A DNA stretch of 64,000 nucleotides from an uncultured Verrucomicrobiota bacterium (GCA_903939515.1 CAJAHH010000125.1:1-64000), one strand, 5' to 3'. Positions 18,628 to 29,086 are shown, counted from the first letter of the stretch. Made by a program: numbers and translations. The notes: generated from the sequence alone by a model not told the origin.

Positions 18628-20946
18628 TCAATTCCCATCGCGCTGTTGGGCCTGATCAAAGGCGTCGGCCAAGGCGTTCCAACCGCCGGAATTGGGTTCG
18701 ATGGAAGGCCGCGATGCCGGCCGATGAGGAGGACGCCCACCACCGGATTGGGGAGCCCGCGGGGCATTGGGTGCGGTGCGCTGCTCGCGCTGAACACCAA
18801 TTTGCGGATTGGCCTTCATCGAGAGAGCGATGCGTTTACGGGGCAGGTCTACCTCGGTCACCGTCACCCGAACCTTCTGACCCACCTTCACCATCTCGGA
18901 CGGATCCTTCACGAAGCGGTCTGCCAACTGACTGACGTGAACTAGCCCATCCTGATGCACACCGATATCCACAAACGCTCCGAAGGCCGTCACATTAGTC
19001 ACGATACCCGGCAGCTTCATACCTGGCTGAAGGTGTTCAATTTTTTCAACACCCTCCTGAAAGGCGAACACCTCGAAGCCTTGGCGCGGATCGCGTCCAG
19101 GTCTGGCCAACTCCTCCAGAATATCCTTCAGCGTCGGTAGACCCACTTCGCTGGTGACGTACTTCTCCGGACGGATCTTGCCGCGAAGCCCCCCGTCACG
19201 CACCAGATCGCTCACAGCGCACCCGAGATCACTGGCCATGGCATCGACCAATTCGTAGCGCTCCGGATGAACAGCGCTGGAATCCAGAGGGTTTTCAGCC
19301 TCATGAATGCGGAGAAATCCGGCGCATTGCTCGAAGGCCTTCGGGCCCAGGCGGGATACCTTGAGCAATTCCTTGCGGGAGCGAAACGGCCCGTGCTCGT
19401 TGCGATGGCTGACAATGTTGGCGGCCAGCGATGGACCCAGACCGGACACATAGCTGAGCAATTGCTTGCTGGCGGTGTTCAGTTCGACACCCACCCGATT
19501 CACACACGACACGACGACGTCATCCAGACCGCGCTGGAGGGCATTGGGATCCACATCGTGCTGGTACTGGCCGACACCAATGGACTTCGGATCGAGCTTC
19601 ACCAATTCGGCCAGCGGGTCCATTAGGCGACGACCAATGCTCACCGAACCCCGGACAGTCAGGTCTTGATCGGGGAATTCTTCACGGGCCACCTCGCTCG
19701 CCGAATAAATCGAGGCGCCGCTTTCGTTCACAAGCACCACAGGGATGTTCGCTGCCAGGTGCAGGGATCGAATGAACTGCTCGGTCTCACGGCTGGCAGT
19801 GCCGTTGCCGATGGCAATGGCCTCGATACCAAACCGAGTCACGAACTCTCGAACCTTCTCTCCCGCCTGCGCTACCTGCTGTGCTCCACCCGCGGTGGCG
19901 TAAATGACATCCTGATGCAGGAGCTTGCCCTGACGATCGAGCACCACCGTCTTGCAGCCCGTCCGGAATCCGGGGTCCAGAGCGAGCACGTTCTTCTGTC
20001 CGAGAGCCGGTGCCAGCAGCAGTTCCCGGAGGTTCTCGGAGAACACTCGGATGGCTTCTAAATCGGCCCGTTTCTTGGACTCAATGCGCACCTCGGCCTC
20101 GATGGAGAATCCCACCAGGCGCTTAAAGCTGTCCACGGCCGCCAGGCGTACCTGCTCGGCTCCGGGTGTGCCACGGGCCTTGACGAAGAGCCCCTCGAGG
20201 ATGGCGATCGCCGACTCTTCTAGGGGCGTGATGCGAACGAGCAGAACCCCCTCCTCTTCACCTCGGCGCATGGCCAGCATCCGGTGACTGGGAATCTTGG
20301 CGACGGGCTCGGTCCAGTCGAAGTAGTCCTTAAATTTGGCCCCTTCGGTTTCCTTGCCCGTCATCACCTTGGATCGCACCTGGGCCGATTCCCAGTAGAG
20401 CTCCCGCAGACGCGACCGGGTTGCGGCATCCTCACTGAAACGCTCGGCCAAGATATCCCGGGCACCGGCCAGAGCTGCGACCACGTCGGGCACCAACTTC
20501 TCGGCATTCACAAAACCCGCTGCGACCGCCAACGGATCGACCGTGGCCTGTTCGTTGAAAAGCTGCTCGGCCAACGGTTCCAAGCCCGCCTCCTTGGCAA
20601 TAGTCGCACGAGTACGGCGCTTCGGGCGGAACGGCGCGTACAAGTCTTCGAGGGCGGAGAGGGTATCGGCCGCTTCCACGGAGGCTTTTAACGTCTCGGT
20701 GAGGAGTTGGCGCTCGACCAACGATTTCAGGATAGCCTCGCGGCGTTGCTCCAATTCAGTGAGTTGGGCCAACCGGTCGCGAATGGATGTGATGGCCACC
20801 TCATCCAGGCTTCCAGTCACTTCCTTTCGATATCGGGCGATAAAGGGCACGGTCGCACTCTCACCCAGCAGGCGAGCGGTGGCCGAAACCTTAGTGGCCG
20901 GCAGGTTCAACTCGGCAGCAATGCGGGTGATGAATTGATCAAGCAT
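18628..20946 (-). CDS. tex: Tex family S1 RNA-binding transcriptional accessory protein
   Basis: ALDPGFRTGCKTVVLD, SSVGRRL-like SVSIGRRLMDPLAELVKLDPKSIGVGQYQHDV, GLGPSLAANIVSHRNEHGPFRSRKEL, C-terminal S1 domain. Confidence 0.96.
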   Translation of the reverse strand: MLDQFITRIAAELNLPATKVSATARLLGESATVPFIARYRKEVTGSLDEVAITSIRDRLAQLTELEQRREAILKSLVERQLLTETLKASVEAADTLSALEDLYAPFRPKRRTRATIAKEAGLEPLAEQLFNEQATVDPLAVAAGFVNAEKLVPDVVAALAGARDILAERFSEDAATRSRLRELYWESAQVRSKVMTGKETEGAKFKDYFDWTEPVAKIPSHRMLAMRRGEEEGVLLVRITPLEESAIAILEGLFVKARGTPGAEQVRLAAVDSFKRLVGFSIEAEVRIESKKRADLEAIRVFSENLRELLLAPALGQKNVLALDPGFRTGCKTVVLDRQGKLLHQDVIYATAGGAQQVAQAGEKVREFVTRFGIEAIAIGNGTASRETEQFIRSLHLAANIPVVLVNESGASIYSASEVAREEFPDQDLTVRGSVSIGRRLMDPLAELVKLDPKSIGVGQYQHDVDPNALQRGLDDVVVSCVNRVGVELNTASKQLLSYVSGLGPSLAANIVSHRNEHGPFRSRKELLKVSRLGPKAFEQCAGFLRIHEAENPLDSSAVHPERYELVDAMASDLGCAVSDLVRDGGLRGKIRPEKYVTSEVGLPTLKDILEELARPGRDPRQGFEVFAFQEGVEKIEHLQPGMKLPGIVTNVTAFGAFVDIGVHQDGLVHVSQLADRFVKDPSEMVKVGQKVRVTVTEVDLPRKRIALSMKANPQIGVQREQRTAPNAPRAPQSGGGRPPHRPASRPSIEPNSGGWNALADAFDQAQQRDGN

Positions 20947-21053
20947 GACGTCAGCGGGGGGCGCTGTTTAGAGCCTCCCCTCATTTCAGGAAAGCTCCGT
21001 GTTCTCCCAATTTCGTTATTCCTTCGTTTTCCGTTGCTGGTCTTCTCGTCGGC

Positions 21054-22157
21054 ATGACTCGTCTGCGGAAACCCTTGGGTCGATGTGCGAAGTTCTCAGC
21101 CATCCTTGTTCTGGCTTTGCTGGGGGCACTGCCGGTGCCTGCCCTCGAACGGGAACGACTCTTCGGGCCCGAGATCAAGACCGGCGACTACAAGCACCCG
21201 GCGAGCTTCACCGAACTGCACAACGGCGACCTCTTCGTGGTCTTTTTTAGCGGTCGGGGTGAATACAAAGACAACCAGGCGGCTGTCTTCGGTTCGCGCC
21301 TGAAAGCAGGCACGCGGCGGTGGTCGAAACCGGTGTCCATCGCCAGCAACCCCTTCCACGCGCTGGGCAATGCGGTGGTCTGGGAGGCTCCCGACCATGT
21401 GGTTTGGCTCTTTTACGTCACCCGCTACGGCGAGCTTTGGAGCGACTCGCGCATCACCGCCAAGGTCTCGCGCGATGAGGCCAAGACCTGGTCCGAACCC
21501 TTCCAGGTGACCTTCGAGGCCGGCACCATGGTTCGCAACCGACCTGTCCTGCTGACAGACGGCCAGTGGTTGCTGCCGGTGTATCAAGAAATCGGTACCG
21601 ACCCGGAGCTGGATGACCCGCGCAACCGTTCCTTCTTCCTCCGATACGATCCGACCAAAAGGACTTGGACTGAAAGCAACCGCATTGGTTCTCGCCTGGG
21701 CAACATCCAGCCCGCACCGGCAGTCCTCCAAGGCGATCACCTGCTGGCCTTCTGCCGGCGAGGCGGGGATTACGAGGGTCGTCCGGACGGTTGGATGGTG
21801 CGCACCGAGTCGCGGGACGGCGGACGCACTTGGAGCGAGGGCACCGACAGCGCGCTGCCCAATCCCAATGCCGCAGTGGATTTCTTGAGGCTGAACTCCG
21901 GACATCACCTGCTGGTCTACAATCACAGCTTCACGAACCGGACCCCACTGACAGCCGCCGTATCGGTGGATGGCGCGAAGACCTTTTCACGACGCCTCGA
22001 CTTGGAGACCGATCCGAAGGGCGACTTCGGCTATCCCACCGCCCTTCAGACGCGGGATGGAAAAATTCATGTCCTTTATACCAGCGACGAGCGGACGGTG
22101 GTGCGCCGGATCGTGCTAACGGAGGCCGATTTAAAATCGGAAGAAACGGCACGCTAA
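21054..22157 (+). CDS. Sialidase-like BNR/Asp-box secreted protein
   Basis: signal peptide; Asp-box-like SRDEAKTWSEP, SRDGGRTWSEG, SVDGAKTFSRR. Confidence 0.8.
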   Translation: MTRLRKPLGRCAKFSAILVLALLGALPVPALERERLFGPEIKTGDYKHPASFTELHNGDLFVVFFSGRGEYKDNQAAVFGSRLKAGTRRWSKPVSIASNPFHALGNAVVWEAPDHVVWLFYVTRYGELWSDSRITAKVSRDEAKTWSEPFQVTFEAGTMVRNRPVLLTDGQWLLPVYQEIGTDPELDDPRNRSFFLRYDPTKRTWTESNRIGSRLGNIQPAPAVLQGDHLLAFCRRGGDYEGRPDGWMVRTESRDGGRTWSEGTDSALPNPNAAVDFLRLNSGHHLLVYNHSFTNRTPLTAAVSVDGAKTFSRRLDLETDPKGDFGYPTALQTRDGKIHVLYTSDERTVVRRIVLTEADLKSEETAR

Positions 22158-22230
22158 AAGGGGCGGACTGTGCAGACCACCCGCCGTGTCCCAGGGGGGA
22201 GGTAAACGGTCTGAAATGGTTTAAGCCCGT

Positions 22231-23076
22231 TCACGGTGACGGGTCCGGCTCACGGATCGCCTGCGATTGGATCGACGACAGCGCAATGATTACGGCATGA
22301 GCCAACTCCGGCCGTTCCGCATTGACCACCAACCGAACCAAGGCATGTGAGGCCTCCGGATTTCGGATGCGTTCAATGGCCCACCCCAGCGCGGCTTGGG
22401 CCGTGACTGACGTGGTTGATGTGGCTGCCTCGTCATGAAGCCGAACCAACTGTTCGACCGTGGACGAACGAGCGCCGCGGGCGAGGGTGTCCACCACCGC
22501 TTCGATGAGGTCGATGTCTTGGGTTTGCACCAAGCTCATCGCCAGGGCCGCCATTTCATCTTCGGTGGAGAACCCTTTGAAGGCCTCCCGAAGGACTTCG
22601 GCTTCTTCAGGAGACTTCGGGTTAAGACTGGCTCGAGTCACGGCTTGGATGAGGGCTTCGACAGCAGCCGTTCCGCCCGAAGCGGCGATGCGGTCGGCCC
22701 ACAGACCCTGCTGCTCAGGCGTGGCTGCCATTTCGAAGCCCTGAACCAGCGATGACAGGTCCTGCAGTGAAAAGTCCTGCAATGACAGGTCCTGGGATTC
22801 TGCATCCATCACCGATCCGGTGGATGGAGGCTCGGAAATCGGAGAAGGCGCCCACCGGGAACCGTGGCCTCGGCTTCGCGCATCAAATCTCTCGCTTGAA
22901 AAATTCGATGTGCGAACCGAATCGGATGGATGGCTTTCCATCGCATCCCCGGAGCGGTCCACATCGGCTGAATCACTCCGATCTGACCCCACTTCCGGAC
23001 CCCAAGAGCGGCGCAGTCCGAGGTTCAGTCCCACGATTAGACCCAACAAAATGAAAATGGCTTTGGTGGAGTTCAT
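22231..23076 (-). CDS. Hypothetical membrane-anchored protein with HEAT-like helical C-terminus
   Basis: ATG at 23076 with N-terminal TM (MNSTKAIFILLGLIVGLNLGL); helical repeats in the C-terminal half; no recognised family. Confidence 0.6.
   Translation of the reverse strand: MNSTKAIFILLGLIVGLNLGLRRSWGPEVGSDRSDSADVDRSGDAMESHPSDSVRTSNFSSERFDARSRGHGSRWAPSPISEPPSTGSVMDAESQDLSLQDFSLQDLSSLVQGFEMAATPEQQGLWADRIAASGGTAAVEALIQAVTRASLNPKSPEEAEVLREAFKGFSTEDEMAALAMSLVQTQDIDLIEAVVDTLARGARSSTVEQLVRLHDEAATSTTSVTAQAALGWAIERIRNPEASHALVRLVVNAERPELAHAVIIALSSIQSQAIREPDPSP
22751..22795. repeat. Three 15-bp in-frame tandem repeats
   Basis: gatgacaggtcctgc / agtgaaaagtcctgc / aatgacaggtcctgg; encodes S.QDLSLQDFSLQDLSS on minus strand. 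Confidence 0.8.
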
Positions 23077-23113
23077 GGCATTCGAGGCAGAGCGGTCGGT
23101 GTGACACTCAGAA

Positions 23114-25042
23114 TTACTGGGTGATCTGGAGTCCGTAGGCGCCCGTCTCGGTGCCCGAAGAGCCCCGAACGAAGATATAGTAGGTCCCCGCCGACAACTT
23201 GCGGCGGATGCGGAAGTTGGAGCCGACACCCAGGTCGTCGTCTTCGGCTACCGTCTGGCCAATGGCATCCCACAAGGTTCCCCGGGTATTCAGCGAACCG
23301 GTGCTGGTCAGCGACACGGTGGCGGCCTGGGTCAAAACGAATCGGAAGACGTCTTGATCTTGGGCGACGTCGAGTCGAGCCGGGGTCGTCGAGGGTACCG
23401 CCACGCGCGTGGCCGTCCCCGGGGTGTTCCCCACATCATCGGTGCTAGAGGTTCCAGAGCCGACGATCACGAAGTCATACGGAGACTCGTTGGCATCATT
23501 GTTGGAGAGGCTGACCGACGCCTGGTGGCGGCCTACCGTCGTCGGATCGTAGGTGATTTGGAATGCGGCCGAACGACCGGCGGCGACCGTAGACGGCACC
23601 TGGGTGGTCACTCGGAATTGAGCCGCGCCCGAACCGCTGAGCTGCACAGTCCCCAGGGTGAGCGTGGCCTTGCCGGTGTTGCGAACGGAGAAGGAGGTTG
23701 AGCGGGAGCCGTTACTCAGATCGACCTCCCCAAAGTCGGTGCCATCGGTGGTCTTGGCTATCAGGGCCCCATCGGGGATGGGTGTTGAATTTAAACCGAG
23801 CAACCCGATTTCCGGAGCCCCGACTGTCACTGGCGCCGCCGTCCACTTGGCGAGGACTGTATAGGCGCCCTTCGATAAACCCGTGCCCGTCACTTTCAAG
23901 AAGTAGGTGCCTGCGGCCACATTGGTAACGATGAGGAAGTTGGGAGCCCCGGCGCTGTTGTTATCTTGGGCCAGGACGGCTCCCGAAGCGTTGATTAAGG
24001 TGCCTTGGACATCATTGGTCCCAGAACTAACAAGGTTCAGTGTCACCGATCCACTGGCTTCGAGGCGAAACCAGTCTTGGTCGCTGGTGGTTTCTAGAAC
24101 GCCGCGGGTGGGTGCATTCCATACCACCGCAGTGGCCGTGGCGGCGGTGTTGCCGTGATCGTCGGTGGCTACCGAGACCGAGGTCTCGATTTGCTGCAAG
24201 ATCCACGACCGGTAGTTAATCGTGTTGCCGTAAATGCCCGGGGTGCCATCGCGACCACAACCGTCTCCGAAACTCACCGTGCCGGCATGGCGCCAACCGC
24301 CCCGCCCATCGGAGACCACCAGTGGCCCGCCGCTGTCGCCCTGGCAGGTGTCCCGGCCGCCTCCGGGAACTCCGGCCGCGAGGTGGGCTTGTGACAACCC
24401 GGGATAAACCTGGGAAGCATCGGCCAGGCTGACGAGGTTCATGTCGACCTCCAACAAGATCGCCGACTGCCGGCCAGCCTCCGAGGTGGTGCCCCATCCC
24501 ATGCCCTTCACCGGGGTTCCGGGAGCAACTTGGCTGGCGGCGTCCACCAGCGACAGCACTGGCACTCCGGTGAGCGGTTTAGAAAGCTTGAGCAAGGCAA
24601 AGTCGTTGACCAGAGCGCCCTTCACCGTGCTGAAGCGAGGGTGAATGATAATCTGGGAAACCGAGACCCGGGTGCCATCGCTGGATGACTGCAAGTCATA
24701 GCCACCCACCAGCACATCGACCGAAGAGGCCGACATGTCTTCGACACAGTGTGCCGCCGACAACACCCACTGGGGATGAATGAGCGCACCGCCGCAAAAT
24801 TGCCCTTTGACCGGGGTTTGCCCTCGTAGAACTAGAGCGCTCATCCAGGGATACGCGCCTTTGGGTGCCGAGTGGCCACCGACAATTTTTGGCAGCGGCG
24901 AGGTGGTTGAAGAAGCGGCCATGAGGCGGCCACCGACCGGAGTTGCGTTGCTCGCCATTAAGGCCAACCCGAGAATAATCAGGCGGTGGCGAAGGTGGAG
25001 TGTGGAAGTCAGGAGTCTTCGAACGAGACCTTGGAGTTTCAT
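23114..25042 (-). CDS. Secreted trypsin-like (S1) serine protease with PPC - choice-of-anchor-D-like - PPC tail
   Basis: VGGHSAPKGAYPW, VLSAAHCVED, NDFALLKL, CQGDSGGPLVV; two similar pre-peptidase-C blocks (DQDWFRLEASGSVTLNLVSSGTNDVQGTLINASGAVLAQDNN and DQDVFRFVLTQAATVSLTSTGSLNTRGTLWDAIGQTVAEDDD). Confidence 0.9.
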   Translation of the reverse strand: MKLQGLVRRLLTSTLHLRHRLIILGLALMASNATPVGGRLMAASSTTSPLPKIVGGHSAPKGAYPWMSALVLRGQTPVKGQFCGGALIHPQWVLSAAHCVEDMSASSVDVLVGGYDLQSSSDGTRVSVSQIIIHPRFSTVKGALVNDFALLKLSKPLTGVPVLSLVDAASQVAPGTPVKGMGWGTTSEAGRQSAILLEVDMNLVSLADASQVYPGLSQAHLAAGVPGGGRDTCQGDSGGPLVVSDGRGGWRHAGTVSFGDGCGRDGTPGIYGNTINYRSWILQQIETSVSVATDDHGNTAATATAVVWNAPTRGVLETTSDQDWFRLEASGSVTLNLVSSGTNDVQGTLINASGAVLAQDNNSAGAPNFLIVTNVAAGTYFLKVTGTGLSKGAYTVLAKWTAAPVTVGAPEIGLLGLNSTPIPDGALIAKTTDGTDFGEVDLSNGSRSTSFSVRNTGKATLTLGTVQLSGSGAAQFRVTTQVPSTVAAGRSAAFQITYDPTTVGRHQASVSLSNNDANESPYDFVIVGSGTSSTDDVGNTPGTATRVAVPSTTPARLDVAQDQDVFRFVLTQAATVSLTSTGSLNTRGTLWDAIGQTVAEDDDLGVGSNFRIRRKLSAGTYYIFVRGSSGTETGAYGLQITQ

Positions 25043-25140
25043 AACACCTCCAGCATCGGACTCCGTTGTTACCACCTGATGACGCTCAAAGCGTTTTATC
25101 GGACCGGGTATTAATCTTCAAAGCGTTCGCCTTCGACGTG

Positions 25141-25821
25141 TTAGCTTTCGAAACGATATCCCACCTGAGGCACGGTCTGAATAAGGGTCGGACGATTGGG
25201 ATTCTCTTCAATCTTGGAACGCAATGTGGTGACGGCGCGATCGACGCTGCGGTCGGTGACGGCGGCAGAGTCTCCCCAAACGGCATCGAGAATTTGCTCA
25301 CGCGTGAGCGCCCGGCCGGACTTGCGGGTGAAGAATTCCAGCAGTCCGTATTCCTTGGGGGTCAATTCGATCTCCACACCCTCCCGGCTCACCCGCCGCG
25401 CTCCGCGGTCTACTTCGAGCGAACCGATGGTCACGACATCGGGGGTGACCCGACGGTGACGGCGCAACAGTGCGGCGATCCGCGCCATCAATTCACCGAT
25501 CCCAAAGGGCTTGGTGACGTAATCGTCAGCCCCGAGATTCAGCCCCCGAACCACTTGGGCTTCTTCACCTAAAGCCGTCAGCATGACCACTGGCATCTCG
25601 AGCCCATCGACACGAATCCGGCGGCAGACCTCATGACCCGACAAGCCGGGCAGCATGAGATCTAGCAGCACCAGGTCGGGCCGCACGGTCCGCGCCAATT
25701 CCAACCCTTGATGGCCGTCGCCCGCCGAGCGCACCTCGTAGCCGGCGCGCTGAAGATTATCGCGCAGGCCAAAGAGGATGGCGGCGTCATCTTCGATCAC
25801 CAAAATGAGTTCAGGTTTCAT
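25141..25821 (-). CDS. OmpR/PhoB-family response regulator
   Basis: LVIEDDAAILFGLRDNL, DLVLLDLMLPGLSGHEVCRRIR, winged-helix LTPKEYGLLEFFTRKSGRALTREQILDAVWG; ATG at 25821. Confidence 0.95.
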   Translation of the reverse strand: MKPELILVIEDDAAILFGLRDNLQRAGYEVRSAGDGHQGLELARTVRPDLVLLDLMLPGLSGHEVCRRIRVDGLEMPVVMLTALGEEAQVVRGLNLGADDYVTKPFGIGELMARIAALLRRHRRVTPDVVTIGSLEVDRGARRVSREGVEIELTPKEYGLLEFFTRKSGRALTREQILDAVWGDSAAVTDRSVDRAVTTLRSKIEENPNRPTLIQTVPQVGYRFES

Positions 25822-27736
25822 GGTGCCTTTCTGTGTCCGCAGCAACCACCGGGATATGGATGGCGAAGCGGCTTCCCTCGCCCGGCGTCGTCTCCACTTC
25901 CACCTGGCCTCCATGGGCCTCGACGATGGACTTCACGATATGGAGACCCAGACCCGCACCGGTGACAGGACTACCAGGCCCTTCAGCGCGGTAGAATTTT
26001 TCGAAGATTCGAGACCGCTGCCGAGGGTCGAAGCCGCGACCGTTGTCAGTGACCGCAAAACAGAGGGTGGAACCGGAGCGGGTAACGGTGAGCAGAATAC
26101 GCTTATCGGCACCGGTGTATTTGTAGGCGTTCTCAAGCAAGTTCAACAGCGCGGTGGTGAGCGACGGAACATCGGCCTGAATCATGGGTAGCTCACGAGC
26201 GATCTCGGTGCGGAAGTCGCAGCCCGGAGACGCAAATCGTGGCTCGACGCTGCGCACCGCGGCCTCAACCACGGTTTCCGGAGCCGTGGGCTGGAAATCA
26301 TAATTCATGCCGCCGCGTTCTAGTCGAGCGAAGGTGAGGTAGTCATCGACCAAGCGGCCCAGTCGAAGTGTTTCACGGGAGACGACTTCCAAATAGGCCC
26401 GGGTTCGATCGGGTTGAAGATCCGGGTCAGCCACCAGGGTATCGATGAGCATCCGAATGGAAGTCATGGGGGTGCGCAGTTCGTGAGAGACAGTGGTCAG
26501 GAAGTCATGGCGTACCTCAGTCAGGCGGACACGCTGCAGAAAACGGCGCACCGCCAGGATGCTCAAAACCGCTCCCAAGATCACCGCGCTGGCCGCCGAG
26601 GCGATTTGGAGGGCGGCTTGTCTGCGGGCCGATCCGGCCAGTTCGGCCGTCGCCACCGAGGTATCGAGTCGCAGCGCCCAACCGGGTAACGCCACACCCA
26701 TGGACGCTTGAAGATTCTCCACTCCCGAAACCGGATCGCGCTGGGATACCAATTGCGCTCGGTATCCTTGCGGCCCCAGCGAGCGATTGACCCGGGCTTC
26801 CAATTCTCCATGAAGGCGCTCCCGTTTGTACAACCAGATCACACCGCCACCGGGTGCAGGGATCAGCCAAACCTCTGGTCCAAGACCATCGGCAGAAAGA
26901 TGCACCGTCTTCGCGGTGGGATGTTCTCGGTCGGGCTTGCCTGCCAATTCCTGAACAACCGCCAACCCGAGCACCTCGGCCGATTCGGTGGGCAAGGTGG
27001 CGCGGGTCCCGAGTCGCTGGAGTTCACGCCAAAGAAATAATCGCTGACTGGCGGGCATGAGCGGGGCCGTATGCCGCGACACACGACGAGCCAGCGACTC
27101 GAGGGTGGGCTCGAACCGTGCATCGTCTCGGGACAGTTGCTGGAGCGCGGCCAACTCAATGGAGGGGAGGTACAAACGACCGGAGGGGGACCGGCTTCCT
27201 TCGAGCCCTTGCTCGACCCACTGGGCCGCCAATCCCAAATAAGCATCGCCCATCGACTGCGTCAGGAGGCGTTGGTGGAACGCTCCCATCAGAGTCTCTC
27301 CCCGAAGGTCGACCTCCGGCGGATTAATCACGCCGATGGCCATCGCGGGATATAATGGCGTCCCATCGGCAGCCAAGACCAACAACCCGTCTGGAGCCCC
27401 CTCTTGGAGCACCGCTTCTCCAGCATCACCCAGGAGATCCCGGAACAACACTCCCGCCTCTGAAACCTGGGGCGGAGTCTGGTGGCCCGCGCGGGACCCG
27501 CGTGCATTCAATTCGACGTCGAGCGTCCGAATGGCTTCCTCGAGCCGGAACCGGTGCAAGGTTTGCAGTTCTTGAGTCCAATCCCGGCGATCACGATCGA
27601 GGGTGCGGACTGTGGTCCAGACCCAGGCCACCGCCGGAAGAGCGACAGCCAATCCGATGCCCAGCAACGAGACGAACAGTTCGCCCCGCGGCTTAAGGCG
27701 GAGGCCCAAAGAGGATGGAAACAATCGCGACAACAC
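25811..27736 (-). CDS. Membrane sensor histidine kinase
   Basis: HDFLTTVSHELRTPMTSIRMLIDTL (HisKA), NLLENAYKYTG and GRGFDPRQRSRIFEKFYRAEGPGSPVTGAGLGLHIVKSIVEAHGG (HATPase); overlaps the response regulator start by 11 bp. Confidence 0.95.
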   Translation of the reverse strand: MLSRLFPSSLGLRLKPRGELFVSLLGIGLAVALPAVAWVWTTVRTLDRDRRDWTQELQTLHRFRLEEAIRTLDVELNARGSRAGHQTPPQVSEAGVLFRDLLGDAGEAVLQEGAPDGLLVLAADGTPLYPAMAIGVINPPEVDLRGETLMGAFHQRLLTQSMGDAYLGLAAQWVEQGLEGSRSPSGRLYLPSIELAALQQLSRDDARFEPTLESLARRVSRHTAPLMPASQRLFLWRELQRLGTRATLPTESAEVLGLAVVQELAGKPDREHPTAKTVHLSADGLGPEVWLIPAPGGGVIWLYKRERLHGELEARVNRSLGPQGYRAQLVSQRDPVSGVENLQASMGVALPGWALRLDTSVATAELAGSARRQAALQIASAASAVILGAVLSILAVRRFLQRVRLTEVRHDFLTTVSHELRTPMTSIRMLIDTLVADPDLQPDRTRAYLEVVSRETLRLGRLVDDYLTFARLERGGMNYDFQPTAPETVVEAAVRSVEPRFASPGCDFRTEIARELPMIQADVPSLTTALLNLLENAYKYTGADKRILLTVTRSGSTLCFAVTDNGRGFDPRQRSRIFEKFYRAEGPGSPVTGAGLGLHIVKSIVEAHGGQVEVETTPGEGSRFAIHIPVVAADTERHHET

Positions 27737-27763
27737 GAGTTCAGGATTCCAGCGGAAGGGTGT

Positions 27764-29086
27764 TCACAGCTCGTAGGGCTTGAGCAACTGACGCGCCCTC
27801 AGGAGATCTCCGGCACCTAACGTGGTGCGGACGGCGGCCCAATCGTCTGCCCAACGCCGGAGTCGCTGAGCACTCGGGGAATTGAGGGCGACGGGGTTGA
27901 CAGGATCGACAGACTGCTTGCTTTGAGACTTCGGATCCGAAGGTTGGATCAACCGAGCCTCAATCGCACGAACCTGCTCAATGGCCGCAGACAACAAAAC
28001 CATCGGATCGTGAGAGGCGTCGGTGGACTCGATGGCCTGAAGGGCCTCATCGACCCCGGTGAGGACCGCCACTAATTGTGGTCGGATCTCCTCCGGAAAA
28101 TCAGACAACCCCGACACATGCAGGGTGAAGGCACCAAAGGCACGGTTCAGCGTCCGGGAGGATTGCAACCAAACGGCCCGGGCTTCCCGAAAGCGCCCGT
28201 CCGAAGCCCTCAACGCCACGGCGGCGGTCGATTCCTGGATCAACTTCAAGTAACCCGCTGTTAGCGATTCCTCACCCGCACGCACGACCGGATCGGCCCA
28301 CCGAGCCGCCCGACCGGCCTGCCTACGAATCTCGGCTGCATCCTCCGCAACCAAGGCTCTGGACAGCCGATCGCGACACTCCACCACGGCCGCATTGGCG
28401 TCGTCCGGCGCAAACAGAGAATCCCGGTCGAGCATCCAGGACCGGCCCGGGCTTTGCATCCACCCGGCGCGTATTCCGGCGGTTCTGGGACTCGCCAAGG
28501 ACGCCTCGAGCAACTCCATCGCCCGAAGCGTGCGGTCGACCGATTGCAAGTCTTGGCCCAAGAGCTGTCGGCGCATCATGCGCAAGGCACCCATTATTTC
28601 GTTGGCGACCTCGGTCGCGCTGTGGATCTCCGAATGCGCTAGGGCTCCATCCAGCACCAGGGCTAAGTCGCCCAAGAATAGGCGCTCATCCTGAAACCAG
28701 CTGCGGTCCGACGGATTGGACTCCGGCGACAAGAGCAGGAGGTTGTGAGAGGCCTTCTGGGAAAACGGTTCGGTATCCGGAAACTCTCGAAGCAACTTAA
28801 GGAAGAGATTCACCGCCGGAATCAGGTTGCCTTTCATTGTGTAGCAAATGCCCAAACGGTGCATCGCCTCCACCCGGATCCGGTCCGGAACATTGGGTTG
28901 TTCTAGCAGTTGCTCGTGAATGCGGATGGCACCGTTGTAATGGCCCAAGACCTCTTCCCTCCACGCACCCTCTTCCAGGGACAGTTGCAGCGGCAGCGGC
29001 GGCGGCCCGGCCTGGAGTGAGCAAACAACCGCCCACCCCAGCAGGATCCATCCGAAAATCTTTCGATAGCCACATCGGTTCTTCAT
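27764..29086 (-). CDS. Secreted TPR-like hypothetical protein, upstream of HK/RR on the same strand
   Basis: N-terminal signal; EEVLGHYNGAIRIHEQLLEQPNVPDRIRVEAMHRLGICYTMKGNLIPAVNLFLKLLREFPDTEPFSQKA TPR-like spacing. Confidence 0.65.
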   Translation of the reverse strand: MKNRCGYRKIFGWILLGWAVVCSLQAGPPPLPLQLSLEEGAWREEVLGHYNGAIRIHEQLLEQPNVPDRIRVEAMHRLGICYTMKGNLIPAVNLFLKLLREFPDTEPFSQKASHNLLLLSPESNPSDRSWFQDERLFLGDLALVLDGALAHSEIHSATEVANEIMGALRMMRRQLLGQDLQSVDRTLRAMELLEASLASPRTAGIRAGWMQSPGRSWMLDRDSLFAPDDANAAVVECRDRLSRALVAEDAAEIRRQAGRAARWADPVVRAGEESLTAGYLKLIQESTAAVALRASDGRFREARAVWLQSSRTLNRAFGAFTLHVSGLSDFPEEIRPQLVAVLTGVDEALQAIESTDASHDPMVLLSAAIEQVRAIEARLIQPSDPKSQSKQSVDPVNPVALNSPSAQRLRRWADDWAAVRTTLGAGDLLRARQLLKPYEL

